64,000 nt of DNA from Chitinophagaceae bacterium (lineage in GTDB: Bacteria; Bacteroidota; Bacteroidia; Chitinophagales; Chitinophagaceae): assembly GCA_016720565.1 (NCBI GenBank), contig JADKKJ010000011.1, forward strand, positions 1 through 64,000. Direction: 5' to 3'. The notes beneath the pieces were generated by a model. The model had not been told where the DNA came from, made no database searches, and saw only the letters and a program-made list of their open reading frames with translations. Numbering within the stretch: the first letter of the stretch is position 1; each line of letters starts with the position of its first letter. This document shows, piece after piece, positions 26,329 through 35,494 of the stretch. The position numbers were made by a program, and so were the translations under genes.

Positions 26329-28107
26329 TCAGCCTTTAGCAGGGGCCTTGGGCTGCAATGTTGTTTTTGACTTTGCTATTACAGCAGGTTTAGGACTTTT
26401 AAGGGTACTGGTCTGGCCGGTACCTTTCGAGTTATTAGCTGGTTTGCTACCTGGCTTACCCGCTGGCATTTTTTCGATCTGATCAATATAGGTCTGGATC
26501 GCTGCCGCGTTATTTACGTCTGCGGCCTGCCATTTACGGAAGAAATCAAGTGATTTCTCCTTATCCTTGGCCTTATTGATATAATAAGCAGCCAGGAATT
26601 TAACCGCGCTGATATATTGCGATTTGAACTTGGAAGTGTCTTTCTCCGCAAATTCATATAATACCAGGGCATCAGGCACCGCAATGCTATCCTGTTTCAC
26701 GGTATCTACGGCAATGGCACTGTTAAAGGCCCACTGGTATCCATAAACCTGGTCAGGGAATTTCTCTTTCATCTGAATGGACCTGTTTCTTGCGCTATCA
26801 TATGCACCGCTGAAATAATAAGCCAGGGTAAGATCAAAATAATCATTAATAATTGGCTTAGGCTTTAAATCCAGGATCTTAGCCAGTACCACCGCCTGCT
26901 TTTCAGGCAGTTTCTGCTCTTTAAAATAAGCGGCGCCTTTTTTCAGGTAACCCAGTTTGGCTTCCACTGTGGTGTCCACTCCGATACCTTCCAAATAGGC
27001 TTTTACCACGTCATCAGGAACTGAACCCAGTTTTGCCAGGGCAAGAGCTCTCACTTCATAGTCAGGGAGCATGTATTCATCAGGGTTCTTTTTAGCGAAG
27101 AACAGATCACTGTTTTTCCTGGCATTCTGGAAATCGCCTTTATCAAAGTAAGCATGCGCCAGCAAACGATACACTTTAGGTTTGGTGTTGGCACCGGTAA
27201 CCGCTACCACCGCCTCGCCTTTTGCGATCGCGCAATCAAAATCTTTTTTCGCGTAGCAAAGCTGTGCATACAGGAACTGGTCCTGTGGATCAGTATCCGG
27301 TGCCTTGCTATCGATGTATTTCTTAAGTTGATCTTCCGCTTCCGCGAATTTCAAACGATAGAAATAAAAATAGAATAACTCATAATAAGCCTTCGTGAAT
27401 TTAGGGTCCTTGGCTACGGCCTGGTTCATATACTCCAGGGTAAGGTCCTCGTTCTTCTGTGAAGTGAAAAGCATACCCAACCGGTAACTGGCTGCCGCGA
27501 AATTAGGATCCGCTTCCAGGGCTTTTTTATAACTGGCAAAAGCGGCGCCTCCGCCATTTCCTTTACCAGCCTTACGGTAAGCATTACCCAGTTCCAGCAG
27601 GGTCATTGTATTCTTAGGATCTTTGTTTGCGGCATCTTCCAGCAAACGAACCGCATAATCATAGTCGGCATTCTTTGCATCGGAAATAGCACGGCCGATC
27701 ACTGTTTCAATGATAGGGTCGTCTCCTTTTTTACCACGGGTAAGGGTAAGGGCAGTTTCAAAATGCTGGCGGGCTTCATTGACTTTGCCTTCCAGCAATT
27801 CTATATGACCAAGACCCACCTGGAGCAGGGGTGCCCCGTTGGTGGCCTGAATACCTTTTTCATACCAGGCACGTGCATTTGCCAGGCGGGATGACCGGAT
27901 CTCTTCATCATCCAGGAATACCTGGCCCTGCCAGTAAATAGCGTCAATATTCGTTGGATTAACGGCCAGCAATTTATCAAATACAGCACTCGCGCTTTTT
28001 ACCCGCCCCGCGTACAGGTGGTTTACCCCTTCCTGTATGGTTTGGGCTTTAAGTCCGGCAGCGAAAAGCATTCCGGAGATTAAAAATGTGATTGCGGTTT
28101 TCTTCAT
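26329..28107 (-). CDS. exported tetratricopeptide-repeat protein
   Basis: 592 residues with a signal peptide (AITFLISGMLFAAGLKAQ). Many TPR units follow across most of the length, for example NPTNIDAIYWQGQVFL, DPKNTMTLLELGNAYRKAG and DPNFAAASYRLGMLF. The C-terminus is a low-complexity tail rich in K, P, S and T. It is probably a periplasmic scaffold. In Bacteroidota, TPR proteins of this kind commonly sit with PstS-like and TonB/ExbD genes, so a role at the TonB motor or cell envelope is plausible but unproven. Last gene of the three-gene leftward unit, 42 bases after the PstS-like gene. Confidence 0.9.
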   Translation of the reverse strand: MKKTAITFLISGMLFAAGLKAQTIQEGVNHLYAGRVKSASAVFDKLLAVNPTNIDAIYWQGQVFLDDEEIRSSRLANARAWYEKGIQATNGAPLLQVGLGHIELLEGKVNEARQHFETALTLTRGKKGDDPIIETVIGRAISDAKNADYDYAVRLLEDAANKDPKNTMTLLELGNAYRKAGKGNGGGAAFASYKKALEADPNFAAASYRLGMLFTSQKNEDLTLEYMNQAVAKDPKFTKAYYELFYFYFYRLKFAEAEDQLKKYIDSKAPDTDPQDQFLYAQLCYAKKDFDCAIAKGEAVVAVTGANTKPKVYRLLAHAYFDKGDFQNARKNSDLFFAKKNPDEYMLPDYEVRALALAKLGSVPDDVVKAYLEGIGVDTTVEAKLGYLKKGAAYFKEQKLPEKQAVVLAKILDLKPKPIINDYFDLTLAYYFSGAYDSARNRSIQMKEKFPDQVYGYQWAFNSAIAVDTVKQDSIAVPDALVLYEFAEKDTSKFKSQYISAVKFLAAYYINKAKDKEKSLDFFRKWQAADVNNAAAIQTYIDQIEKMPAGKPGSKPANNSKGTGQTSTLKSPKPAVIAKSKTTLQPKAPAKG

Positions 28108-28149
28108 TTTATCTTCTTTAAAAAGTTTGTAAATATAATCATCCCATCC

Positions 28150-29067
28150 TTACTCTCTCAACCTCACCGGCCTTATCGTAAAATCCTTTTGCGCCGGCAC
28201 CAGGTAGGCTCTTTTAAAGATCAGCTGTCCCAACTCTCCGCTCATAAAATCACTGAACGCTGTTCCGAGCCCTTTATAATTCTCCTTTACTATATAAACC
28301 AAATCCCGTACCAGTGGGTACCTCTTTAAGGAAATATTAAGTTGTGATCCTTTAACATATACCCCTTTCTCTCTTTTCCAGGTGCTTTCCAGGGAAGCCT
28401 GTTTTACTTTTTTCAAATACCGCTGGGAGGCCGTGTCTTCCGGGTTCCCAATCCAGCTTACCCCTATGAACCCTACCACTCCCCGGTGACTGGCCACGTA
28501 ATCGATCACACCTGTGCTGCTATTGGCTGCCATGGCCTTTCCGGTAAGGGTATCGCCCCGCAATATGGAATCGATGGCAAAACGTACCGTACTGGTTGCT
28601 TTAACCCCATCAAATACAGGAATTAAATTTTTGCTAAAGCTTCCATGAAGGATAGCTTTGAGATCAGCCAGGGTAAATAATGAATCTTCGTCCAGCGGAT
28701 TTACGATCACCGAGATCGCATCATAGGCCAGGGTCATTGATTTAGGTCCCTTTTTCAGCGAATCCACAATGGCTTCTGATTCCTCCTGGGTAAAGCTTCT
28801 GGTAACGATCACCATTCTTACCGAATCATTTAAAAGATCTTGAAGGCATTCCGCCTCGGGTTTATAATCTACCAGGATCTTCGCTTTGTTATGCTGCGAC
28901 TGGTATACCATCACCTGTTCATCAATGATGGGCTTGAACGATTCATCTGCGCTTACATGAATGCTGCCTTTATTCTTATTATCTGGTAGTTCCCTCTCCT
29001 GTTCCCTAAAAGATTTGCAGGAGCTGAAAAGAACAGCTAAAAAAACAATGGCATTAAAAAACCTCAT
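28150..29067 (-). CDS. PstS-like substrate-binding lipoprotein
   Basis: 305 residues. Lipoprotein signal (IVFLAVLFSSC, cysteine at ~17), then a type 2 periplasmic binding fold (GSIHVSADESFKPIIDEQV, VRMVIVTRSFTQEE, MTLAYDAISVIVNPLDED, SSTGVIDYVASHRGVVGFIG). It resembles phosphate-binding PstS proteins, but no pstCAB transporter genes are adjacent. The binding residues cannot be judged by eye, so the ligand is open. In this family setting it may be an envelope component and not a phosphate transporter part. Confidence 0.85.
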   Translation of the reverse strand: MRFFNAIVFLAVLFSSCKSFREQERELPDNKNKGSIHVSADESFKPIIDEQVMVYQSQHNKAKILVDYKPEAECLQDLLNDSVRMVIVTRSFTQEESEAIVDSLKKGPKSMTLAYDAISVIVNPLDEDSLFTLADLKAILHGSFSKNLIPVFDGVKATSTVRFAIDSILRGDTLTGKAMAANSSTGVIDYVASHRGVVGFIGVSWIGNPEDTASQRYLKKVKQASLESTWKREKGVYVKGSQLNISLKRYPLVRDLVYIVKENYKGLGTAFSDFMSGELGQLIFKRAYLVPAQKDFTIRPVRLRE

Positions 29068-29079
29068 GAAGAACGCTAC

Positions 29080-29322
29080 TCATTTAAAATACTTTTTCTG
29101 GTAGCCGCGATAAATGCGCCAGCTGCCATAGATCATACTCACCACGCCCATAACCTTATCAGTACTGTCGGGAGGAAGACCACGATTGATATCGAGATCG
29201 AACTTGTCTCGAAAAAAGAAGAAGATACCTATCAGCAGTATAATGATGCCCATGCCATAATCAAGCATGGAACGGGTAAGCGAAACCTGCCTGCGTTTCC
29301 GCTTTTCATAATCTTCAAACAT
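29080..29322 (-). CDS. small two-helix membrane protein of unknown function
   Basis: 80 residues with a basic N-terminus (YEKRKRRQVSLTR), one clear membrane helix (MGIIILLIGIFFFFRDKF) and a weaker second one (VMGVVSMIYGSWRIYRGY). It starts the unit with the PstS-like and TPR genes (12-base gap). Similar small proteins accompany PstS-like and TonB genes in Bacteroidota to my recollection; the function is unknown. Confidence 0.8.
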   Translation of the reverse strand: MFEDYEKRKRRQVSLTRSMLDYGMGIIILLIGIFFFFRDKFDLDINRGLPPDSTDKVMGVVSMIYGSWRIYRGYQKKYFK

Positions 29323-29478
29323 GCGTTCGGTTTTCTTCTTTTACAATTCCTGGTTTTCTTCCCCGGATTAACGGGGTTGAAAAATAGAAAAATTTCTCCT
29401 CATTTTGATGCTAATAAGCGTCAAATCCATAAAATCATGGGATATGGCGATTAACTCACCACCTTATTGGCTAAACTT

Positions 29479-29486
29479 TATCTTTG
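29479..29486 (+). promoter_or_regulatory. -7 promoter element of hisS
   Basis: TATCTTTG matches TAnnTTTG and lies ~35 bases before the hisS start. No -33 TTG at the usual spacing was found; a TTGG lies only ten bases upstream. Confidence 0.55.
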
Positions 29487-29521
29487 CTGCAGATCATTTT
29501 TACCATTTCGAACTTTAATAA

Positions 29522-30889
29522 ATGAGCAAACCCAGCCTGCCGCAAGGCACCCGCGATTTTTCCCCGGAGGTGGTCCGAAAAAGGAACCATATCCTGAACA
29601 CGATCCGCTCGGTGTTCGAGATCTATGGCTTTCAGCCCTTGGAAACGCCTGCTATGGAGAACCTGGAAACCCTGATGGGAAAATATGGCGAGGAAGGCGA
29701 TAAACTGATCTTCCGCATACTGAACAATGGGCTTGACCGCCCTGAAAAACAAGAAAAGGCCAGGGAAGATTTTGAAAAATTACTTTCCGGTAAGAATGTG
29801 CCGGGCATTACCGAGCGCGCCCTGAAATATGACCTTACTATTCCTTTCGCCCGCTATGTAGCCATGAACCATAACCAACTGCATTTCCCCTTTAAACGTT
29901 ACCAGGTACAGCCGGTATGGCGTGCCGACAGGCCGCAGAAAGGACGTTACCGGGAATTCTACCAATGCGATGCGGATGTGGTTGGCAGCAATGCCCTGCT
30001 GAATGAAGTGGAACTGGCCAATATTTACGCAGATGTTTTCAATAAACTGGGATTGCCCGATGTATCCATCCGGATCAATCACCGCAGGATCCTGACCGCG
30101 CTGGCCGACCTGGCCGGTGGCGCCGATTTTCTTACCTCCATCACGATCGCCATTGACAAACTGGATAAGATCGGACTGGAAAAAGTTAAAGAAGAATTGA
30201 AGGCCCGGGGCATCAGTCCTGCCCAGGTAACCATTATTGAATCTTATCTGCTGATCAGCGGATCCAATGAAGAAATTCTTGCCTCGCTGGAACAATTGGT
30301 TGGCACCCATCCTGAAGGAAGAAAAGGGCTGGATGAACTTTCCTATATACTCGCGCATGAACCCGCCTCTGCCTCACTTACCATAGATCCTACCCTGGCC
30401 CGTGGGTTGAATTATTATACAGGAACCATTTTTGAAGTACAGGCCCCGCCTTCGGTTAAGATCGGCAGCATTGGCGGCGGTGGCCGTTATGATGACCTTA
30501 CCGGGTTATTCGGCGTGCCGGGCATACCAGGTGTTGGTATCTCCTTTGGGGTAGACCGTATTTATGATGTACTGGATGAACTGCAATTGTTCCCAGCCGA
30601 TGTGCATATCGGCACACAGGTGATCTTCTTTAATATGGGAAAAGCGGAAAGCGAAAAATCTTTTGAACTCTGCCAGCAATTAAGAAATACAGGATTGCGT
30701 GCTGAACTTTATCACGAATCGGTGAAACTCGATAAACAGTTCAAATACGCAGAGAAAAAGAATATTCCCTATGTGGTGATCATTGGAGAAAATGAACTCT
30801 CCACGCATACCGCGAATATTAAACACCTGGCAAGCGGAAAACAGGAAGTAGTGAGTTTTCCGGAGCTGGTCAATTTTCAATTCAAGTAG
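29522..30889 (+). CDS. hisS: histidine-tRNA ligase
   Basis: 455-residue class II aminoacyl-tRNA synthetase charging tRNA-His. Motif 2 region FKRYQVQPVWRADRPQKGRY, the histidine loop LARGLNYYTGTIFEV, motif 3 with GGGGRYDDL and FGVDRIYDVL, then a C-terminal anticodon-binding domain. The start MSKPSLPQGTRDFSPE is typical. It converges with the small exported-protein gene, with a 14-base gap and no visible terminator. Confidence 0.97.
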   Translation: MSKPSLPQGTRDFSPEVVRKRNHILNTIRSVFEIYGFQPLETPAMENLETLMGKYGEEGDKLIFRILNNGLDRPEKQEKAREDFEKLLSGKNVPGITERALKYDLTIPFARYVAMNHNQLHFPFKRYQVQPVWRADRPQKGRYREFYQCDADVVGSNALLNEVELANIYADVFNKLGLPDVSIRINHRRILTALADLAGGADFLTSITIAIDKLDKIGLEKVKEELKARGISPAQVTIIESYLLISGSNEEILASLEQLVGTHPEGRKGLDELSYILAHEPASASLTIDPTLARGLNYYTGTIFEVQAPPSVKIGSIGGGGRYDDLTGLFGVPGIPGVGISFGVDRIYDVLDELQLFPADVHIGTQVIFFNMGKAESEKSFELCQQLRNTGLRAELYHESVKLDKQFKYAEKKNIPYVVIIGENELSTHTANIKHLASGKQEVVSFPELVNFQFK

Positions 30890-30903
30890 GTTCCTCTAAA
30901 CCC

Positions 30904-31281
30904 TCAACCTTTATCATCCCTTACTCCCTCCAGCTCCATATCATTCACCTGGATAAGCACTCCTGTTACTTTACCTGCCTCATTTCTTTTAAACGTGGCG
31001 GTGCCTGAATAGGCTACTACAGTAAACACATCTTTTGTATCGGTCTTTTTGAATTCTGAATTACCCATGGCGGTTTGAGCCATCAGCGTTCCGTTTTCGA
31101 TCACGATGGTAATCTCAGCTACGGGACTTCCTTCCGCGAATTTATACTTAGCTGTATAATCACCCAGCTGAACAGAATCTTTAGCAGGTTGCTTGGGTGG
31201 ATTCGTAGGGATCGGGGTATCCTGGGCAAATAAATTCGTTAGCGAAAACGTGAGCATAAGCCCGAATAATAATTTTTTCAT
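30904..31281 (-). CDS. small exported protein, DUF3471-like
   Basis: 125 residues with a signal peptide (LLFGLMLTFSLTNLFAQ). The body (LGDYTAKYKFAEGSPVAEIT, NGTLMAQTAMGNSEF, GTATFKRNEAGKVTGVLIQV) resembles the DUF3471 beta domain often attached to beta-lactamase-like serine hydrolases, here standing alone. Substrate and role unknown. It follows the thiolase gene by 47 bases in the same direction. Confidence 0.75.
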   Translation of the reverse strand: MKKLLFGLMLTFSLTNLFAQDTPIPTNPPKQPAKDSVQLGDYTAKYKFAEGSPVAEITIVIENGTLMAQTAMGNSEFKKTDTKDVFTVVAYSGTATFKRNEAGKVTGVLIQVNDMELEGVRDDKG

Positions 31282-31328
31282 GATGGTTTTTTGTTCCTTA
31301 AAAATAATGAAAAACAGCAGCGCTATTG

Positions 31329-32522
31329 TTAACAGATCTCATAAATAATCGCTGCACCCTGTCCAACCCCTACACACATGGTAGCCAACCCGTACCGGGT
31401 TCTGGTCCTGGCCATTTCGTGCAACAGCGTGGTGGAGATGCGTACCCCGCTGCATCCCAACGGATGGCCCAGGGCAATAGCCCCCCCATTTACATTCACC
31501 CGGGCAGGATCCAATTGAAGATCCTGAATACAGGCAAGGGATTGAGAAGCGAAGGCCTCATTCAATTCCACCAGTCCAATATCATTGATGGTCAACCCGG
31601 CCCTTTTCAAGGCTTTTTGGGTAGCAGGAACTGGTCCTATCCCCATTATGGAAGGATCCACACCCGCGATGGCCATAGAAACGATACGGGCCAATGGTTT
31701 TGCATTCGTATTCTTAACCATGGTTTCATTGGCTAACAACAGCGCGGCGGCCCCGTCATTGATACCGGAAGAATTTCCCGCAGTAACAGTTCCGTCTTTG
31801 AGGAAAGCTGGTTTCAACGATGCCAGTTTTTCAAGGCTGGTCTCCCTTGGATGTTCATCCGCTTCCAGCACAACGCTCTCTTTTCCTTTTTTCAGATTCA
31901 ATGGCAATAGTTCTTCGGTCCATTTGCCCTGTTTTTTTGCATGAGAATATTTATCCTGTGAAGCGAAGGCGAAGGCGTCCTGCGACTCCCGGCTGATCTT
32001 CCATTGGCGCGCCACATTTTCGGCTGTTTCTCCCATCGTAAAGGGATGATACATTTCAGCTAACTGCTTATTGATAAAACGCCAGCCCATGGTGGTATCA
32101 AAAAATTCCTGGCTCCGCGAAAAGGCTTCATTGCTTTTTGCCAGTACCAAAGGCGCGCGGGTCATGCTTTCCACCCCGCAGGCAATGATCATTTCAGCAT
32201 CCCCGCATTGAACCTGGCGACTTCCATCCATGATGGCCTGTAAGCCGGAAGCGCAAAGCCGGTTCACGGTATTCCCTCCCACGCTAACGGGCAATCCGGC
32301 CAGCAGGGCGGCCATCCTGGCCACATTACGGTTATCCTCCCCCGCCTGGTTGGCTGCGCCGGCAATAACATCCTCGATCAGGTTCAGGTCAATGCCCGGG
32401 TTCCTTTCCAATAATCCTTTAATGGTAAGCGCCAAAAGGTCATCTGGCCGAACGGAGGAAAGAGCGCCCCCGTATTTTCCTATGGGACTGCGTACAGCGT
32501 CGATAATATAGACTGGATCCAT
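31329..32522 (-). CDS. acetyl-CoA C-acyltransferase, 3-oxoadipyl-CoA thiolase-like
   Basis: 397-residue thiolase. Active-site cysteine in NRLCASGLQAI, GGAIALGHPLGCSG with the second cysteine, and GINDGAAALLLA. The segment TTMGWRFINKQLAEMY followed by MGETAENVA is like PcaF/PaaJ thiolases of aromatic degradation, but fatty-acid oxidation thiolases cannot be excluded. Start ATG 32522 (MDPVYIIDAVRSPIGKYGGA) is chosen over longer open frames by homology. It is divergent from rlmN. Confidence 0.92.
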   Translation of the reverse strand: MDPVYIIDAVRSPIGKYGGALSSVRPDDLLALTIKGLLERNPGIDLNLIEDVIAGAANQAGEDNRNVARMAALLAGLPVSVGGNTVNRLCASGLQAIMDGSRQVQCGDAEMIIACGVESMTRAPLVLAKSNEAFSRSQEFFDTTMGWRFINKQLAEMYHPFTMGETAENVARQWKISRESQDAFAFASQDKYSHAKKQGKWTEELLPLNLKKGKESVVLEADEHPRETSLEKLASLKPAFLKDGTVTAGNSSGINDGAAALLLANETMVKNTNAKPLARIVSMAIAGVDPSIMGIGPVPATQKALKRAGLTINDIGLVELNEAFASQSLACIQDLQLDPARVNVNGGAIALGHPLGCSGVRISTTLLHEMARTRTRYGLATMCVGVGQGAAIIYEIC

Positions 32523-32590
32523 ATTGTAAAAATAAGTATTTAGACTATGGGCAGCTCCGTTCCAAAGGCCATATGCTGGCCAGTAGTTGT

Positions 32591-32598
32591 TATCTTTG
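32591..32598 (+). promoter_or_regulatory. -7 promoter element of rlmN
   Basis: TATCTTTG matches TAnnTTTG and ends six bases before the ATG at 32605, so the transcript would be leaderless or nearly so. Confidence 0.55.
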
Positions 32599-32604
32599 CA
32601 GTTC

Positions 32605-33651
32605 ATGAAAGGATCATCCAAAAGAAATATACGCCACCTTACCCTGTCTGACCTCGATCTCTGGTTCAGCGAACGAAAAGAACCAAAATTCAGGGCCAAA
32701 CAGGTTTATGAATGGTTATGGACCAAAGCCGTGCAGGATTTTGAGTCTATGACCAACCTTTCCAAGGAATTACGGTCCACATTGGCCGAACAATTCACTT
32801 TACCGGGACTTACCATCGACCTGCAACAGCATTCTGAGGATGGCACGGATAAATTCCGTTTTCGTACACATGATGGGCATTTGATCGAGGGGGTATTGAT
32901 CCCTACGGTTTCCCGTTTCACCGCCTGCGTTTCTTCACAGATAGGCTGCTCACTGAGTTGCAAATTCTGCGCAACTGGCTATATGGAAAGGAAAAGAAAC
33001 CTGGAATTTGATGAGATCTACGACCAGGTAGCCATGATCAACCGGTATTGCGAAAAGGTCCATGGACAGAAACTCAGCAATATCGTTTTCATGGGTATGG
33101 GCGAACCTTTATTGAATTATAAGCACGTACTGCATGCCATTGAAAGGATCACCTCTCCTGAAGGTATGGCCATGAGCCCTAAAAGGATCACGGTCTCCAC
33201 CGCTGGTGTGGCAAAAGGGATAAGACAGCTGGGAGATAATAAGGTCAAATTCAAACTGGCGCTTTCCCTGCATGCGGCCAACGACGCTAAAAGGCATGAG
33301 ATCATGCCTATCAACGATACGAATAATATCAAGAGCCTGACAGACGCGCTGAACTATTTTTATAAGCAAACGGGTAATGAGATCACTTTTGAATATATAC
33401 TGTTCAAAAATTTTAACGATTCACTGGCTGATGCCGATGACCTGATCAAACTTTACCGCCAGGTTCCCGTTGACCTCGTAAATATCATAGAATACAACCC
33501 CATTGCGTTTGCTAAATATGAGAAGCCCGAAGAAGAGAAAGTGCAGGCTTTTATGAATTACCTGGAAAAACACCGGGTAAATGTGCGGCTTAGAAGAAGC
33601 CGGGGCAAAGATATTGATGCCGCCTGCGGCCAGTTGGCCAATAAAGACTAG
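32605..33651 (+). CDS. rlmN: dual-specificity rRNA/tRNA adenine-C2 methyltransferase RlmN
   Basis: 348-residue radical SAM enzyme methylating A2503 of 23S rRNA and A37 of some tRNAs. It has CSLSCKFCATGY (CxxxCxxC for the 4Fe-4S cluster), the conserved MGMGEPLLNY, and the catalytic cysteine near the C-terminus in DIDAACGQLA. The ATG at 32605 is used because the upstream TTG lies inside the -7 promoter element region. Confidence 0.96.
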   Translation: MKGSSKRNIRHLTLSDLDLWFSERKEPKFRAKQVYEWLWTKAVQDFESMTNLSKELRSTLAEQFTLPGLTIDLQQHSEDGTDKFRFRTHDGHLIEGVLIPTVSRFTACVSSQIGCSLSCKFCATGYMERKRNLEFDEIYDQVAMINRYCEKVHGQKLSNIVFMGMGEPLLNYKHVLHAIERITSPEGMAMSPKRITVSTAGVAKGIRQLGDNKVKFKLALSLHAANDAKRHEIMPINDTNNIKSLTDALNYFYKQTGNEITFEYILFKNFNDSLADADDLIKLYRQVPVDLVNIIEYNPIAFAKYEKPEEEKVQAFMNYLEKHRVNVRLRRSRGKDIDAACGQLANKD

Positions 33652-33786
33652 TTTCTACGAATTATTTCCTACTTATTTTAAACCTGGTTCCCGGTTTGGA
33701 GTCCTAAACATGTTCTTAAAATGTTCATGCCGGCGCGTTTCAACGCAGGTTTTATTACCCGTTGCGCGTCACAAATAAAAAAAACT

Positions 33787-34467
33787 ATGAAAAAGATCTT
33801 ATTCCTCCTGATGGGCTTCGCTATTGTAATGAGTGTAAAAGCGCAGGAGATACCTGAAAGAAAAATGGATAAGCCTGGTATGCATGACCGTATGCATGAA
33901 AGGGGAATGAAAGGCCGTCATGACCAGCAAAAAATGATCATGAAGGACCTTAACCTCACTGAGCAGCAAAAAGAATCCTTAAAAAAGAACCGTGAAGACT
34001 TTCGCAGCAGGATGGAAGCCCTCAAAAAAGAGGACAACATAACAGTGAAAGAATACCGCGGCAGGATGGAGAACCTGAAAAAAGAACAGAAAGAACTTTT
34101 TCAGTCAGTTTTGACATCAGATCAAAAAGTGATCCTTGAAAAAAAGAAAATAGAAGCCAAAGAGCAGTTTAAAGGAAGAGCAGATAAAAGAGGCGAAGAA
34201 ATGAAGACTCGCCTTGGCCTTACCGAAGACCAGGCCACGCAGATGAAAAAGAACCGTGAAGACCTTCAGGCAAAGCTCAAATCCATCCGTGATGATAAAT
34301 CACTGACAGCGGACAAGAAAAAAGAAGCGATCCACAATGAAATGAAAAGCCTAAAACAGAAGAACAGTTCCATCCTTACCGAAGACCAGAAAAATAAGAT
34401 GAAAGAAATGCACGATAAAAAAGGTGATTTCAAAGGAAGAAAACCAGCAGATAAAACATCCATATAA
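33787..34467 (+). CDS. exported LTxxQ/Spy-like protein
   Basis: 226 residues with signal peptide (ILFLLMGFAIVMSVKAQ). Methionine- and histidine-rich start (MDKPGMHDRMHERGMKGR), then three repeats with LTxxQ-type motifs: LTEQQKESLKKNREDFR, LTEDQATQMKKNRED and LTEDQKNKMKEMHDKK. The remainder is highly charged helix. Family members such as Spy and CpxP are periplasmic chaperones or stress sensors. The Met/His-rich start could bind metal, but this is inference. A strong terminator follows. Confidence 0.85.
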   Translation: MKKILFLLMGFAIVMSVKAQEIPERKMDKPGMHDRMHERGMKGRHDQQKMIMKDLNLTEQQKESLKKNREDFRSRMEALKKEDNITVKEYRGRMENLKKEQKELFQSVLTSDQKVILEKKKIEAKEQFKGRADKRGEEMKTRLGLTEDQATQMKKNREDLQAKLKSIRDDKSLTADKKKEAIHNEMKSLKQKNSSILTEDQKNKMKEMHDKKGDFKGRKPADKTSI

Positions 34468-34486
34468 AAAAGCAGACTTTTCATTG

Positions 34487-34516
34487 GCCTCCCCCTTCCG
34501 GGGAGGCTTTTTTATT
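34487..34516 (+). terminator. intrinsic terminator after the LTxxQ protein gene
   Basis: GCCTCCCC, loop CTTCC, GGGGAGGC, then TTTTTTATT. An eight-pair perfect stem 20 bases after the stop codon. Confidence 0.93.
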
Positions 34517-34541
34517 GCCCCGTCTTTCGGGCTTTGCGGCC

Positions 34542-34549
34542 TATCTTTG
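34542..34549 (+). promoter_or_regulatory. -7 promoter element of the pseudouridine synthase operon
   Basis: TATCTTTG matches TAnnTTTG. A TTG lies ~23 bases upstream. The ATG at 34556 follows six bases later, giving a nearly leaderless message. Confidence 0.55.
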
Positions 34550-34555
34550 CAGGGA

Positions 34556-35494
34556 ATGAAAAAGAAGTCCAGCCAGTTTGCCAAATTCTCCACGAAAAAG
34601 TCCAACGCGGCTATTAAAGAGAAATTTAAGCAGGAGAAAAGGAAGTGGAAAAAAGACCGCGAAGAATTCTTCGACCGTAAAAAAGCGGAATCAAGAGGAG
34701 AAAAGCCGGTGGTAGAGGCCAAAATAGAAAGAGCCGACCCCGGACTGATGCCGCTGAATAAATATATAGCCCATGCCGGCATAGCTGGTCGCCGTGAGGC
34801 CGCTGACCTGGTAAAAAAAGGATTGGTTAAAGTGAACGGGGAACTGGTTACCGAACCAGGGCATAAGGTAACGTCCAAAGATGAGGTGGTTGTGAACGGG
34901 AAAAAGACCTTTTTGCAAAAGGACCTGGTCTATATTCTGCTGAACAAACCCAAAGATTATATTACCACCACCAGTGATGAAAGAGGAAGAAAGACCGTCC
35001 TCGATCTTATAAAAAGAGCAACGCCCCAACGCGTTTACCCGGTAGGGCGCCTGGACAGGAATACTTCCGGTGTTTTACTTTTTACCAATGACGGTGAACT
35101 GGCACAAAGCCTCACCCATCCAAAACATGAGGTAAAGAAAGTATACCATGTAACGCTGGACCGCCCGCTGGAGAAAAAAGATTTTGAAAAGATACTGAGT
35201 GGTGTGGTGCTGGATGATGGACCTGCCTCAGTTGATGTACTGGCTTATGCCGATGTAAAAGACAAGACCCAGATAGGTGTAGAGATCCATAGCGGCCGCA
35301 ACCGGATCGTTCGCCGCATTTTTGAATCACTGAAATATGATGTCAGGCAACTGGACCGCGTAGTATTTGCCGGCCTCACCAAAAAGAATGTGGATCGTGG
35401 AAAATGGCGCTTCCTCTCTGAAAAAGAAGTGCGCGAATTAAAATATTTCTCGAAGCCCAAATCAAAAAAAGCCGGACCAGCTGATCAATCATGA
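34556..35494 (+). CDS. RluB/RsuA-family pseudouridine synthase
   Basis: 312 residues. A long, very basic N-terminal extension (KKKSSQFAKFSTKKSNAAIK and on, ~60 residues) precedes the S4 RNA-binding domain (PLNKYIAHAGIAGRREAADL) and the catalytic domain with the aspartate motif VGRLDRNTSGVLLFTNDGE. It isomerises a uridine of rRNA; RluB-type activity on 23S rRNA is likely, but RsuA or RluE/F types cannot be separated by eye. Overlaps the next gene by ATGA. Confidence 0.92.
   Translation: MKKKSSQFAKFSTKKSNAAIKEKFKQEKRKWKKDREEFFDRKKAESRGEKPVVEAKIERADPGLMPLNKYIAHAGIAGRREAADLVKKGLVKVNGELVTEPGHKVTSKDEVVVNGKKTFLQKDLVYILLNKPKDYITTTSDERGRKTVLDLIKRATPQRVYPVGRLDRNTSGVLLFTNDGELAQSLTHPKHEVKKVYHVTLDRPLEKKDFEKILSGVVLDDGPASVDVLAYADVKDKTQIGVEIHSGRNRIVRRIFESLKYDVRQLDRVVFAGLTKKNVDRGKWRFLSEKEVRELKYFSKPKSKKAGPADQS

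Noticed and set aside
34351..34878. 175-codon minus-strand frame over the LTxxQ gene end and pseudouridine synthase start
   Set aside because: It crosses a strong terminator and overlaps two recognisable genes.
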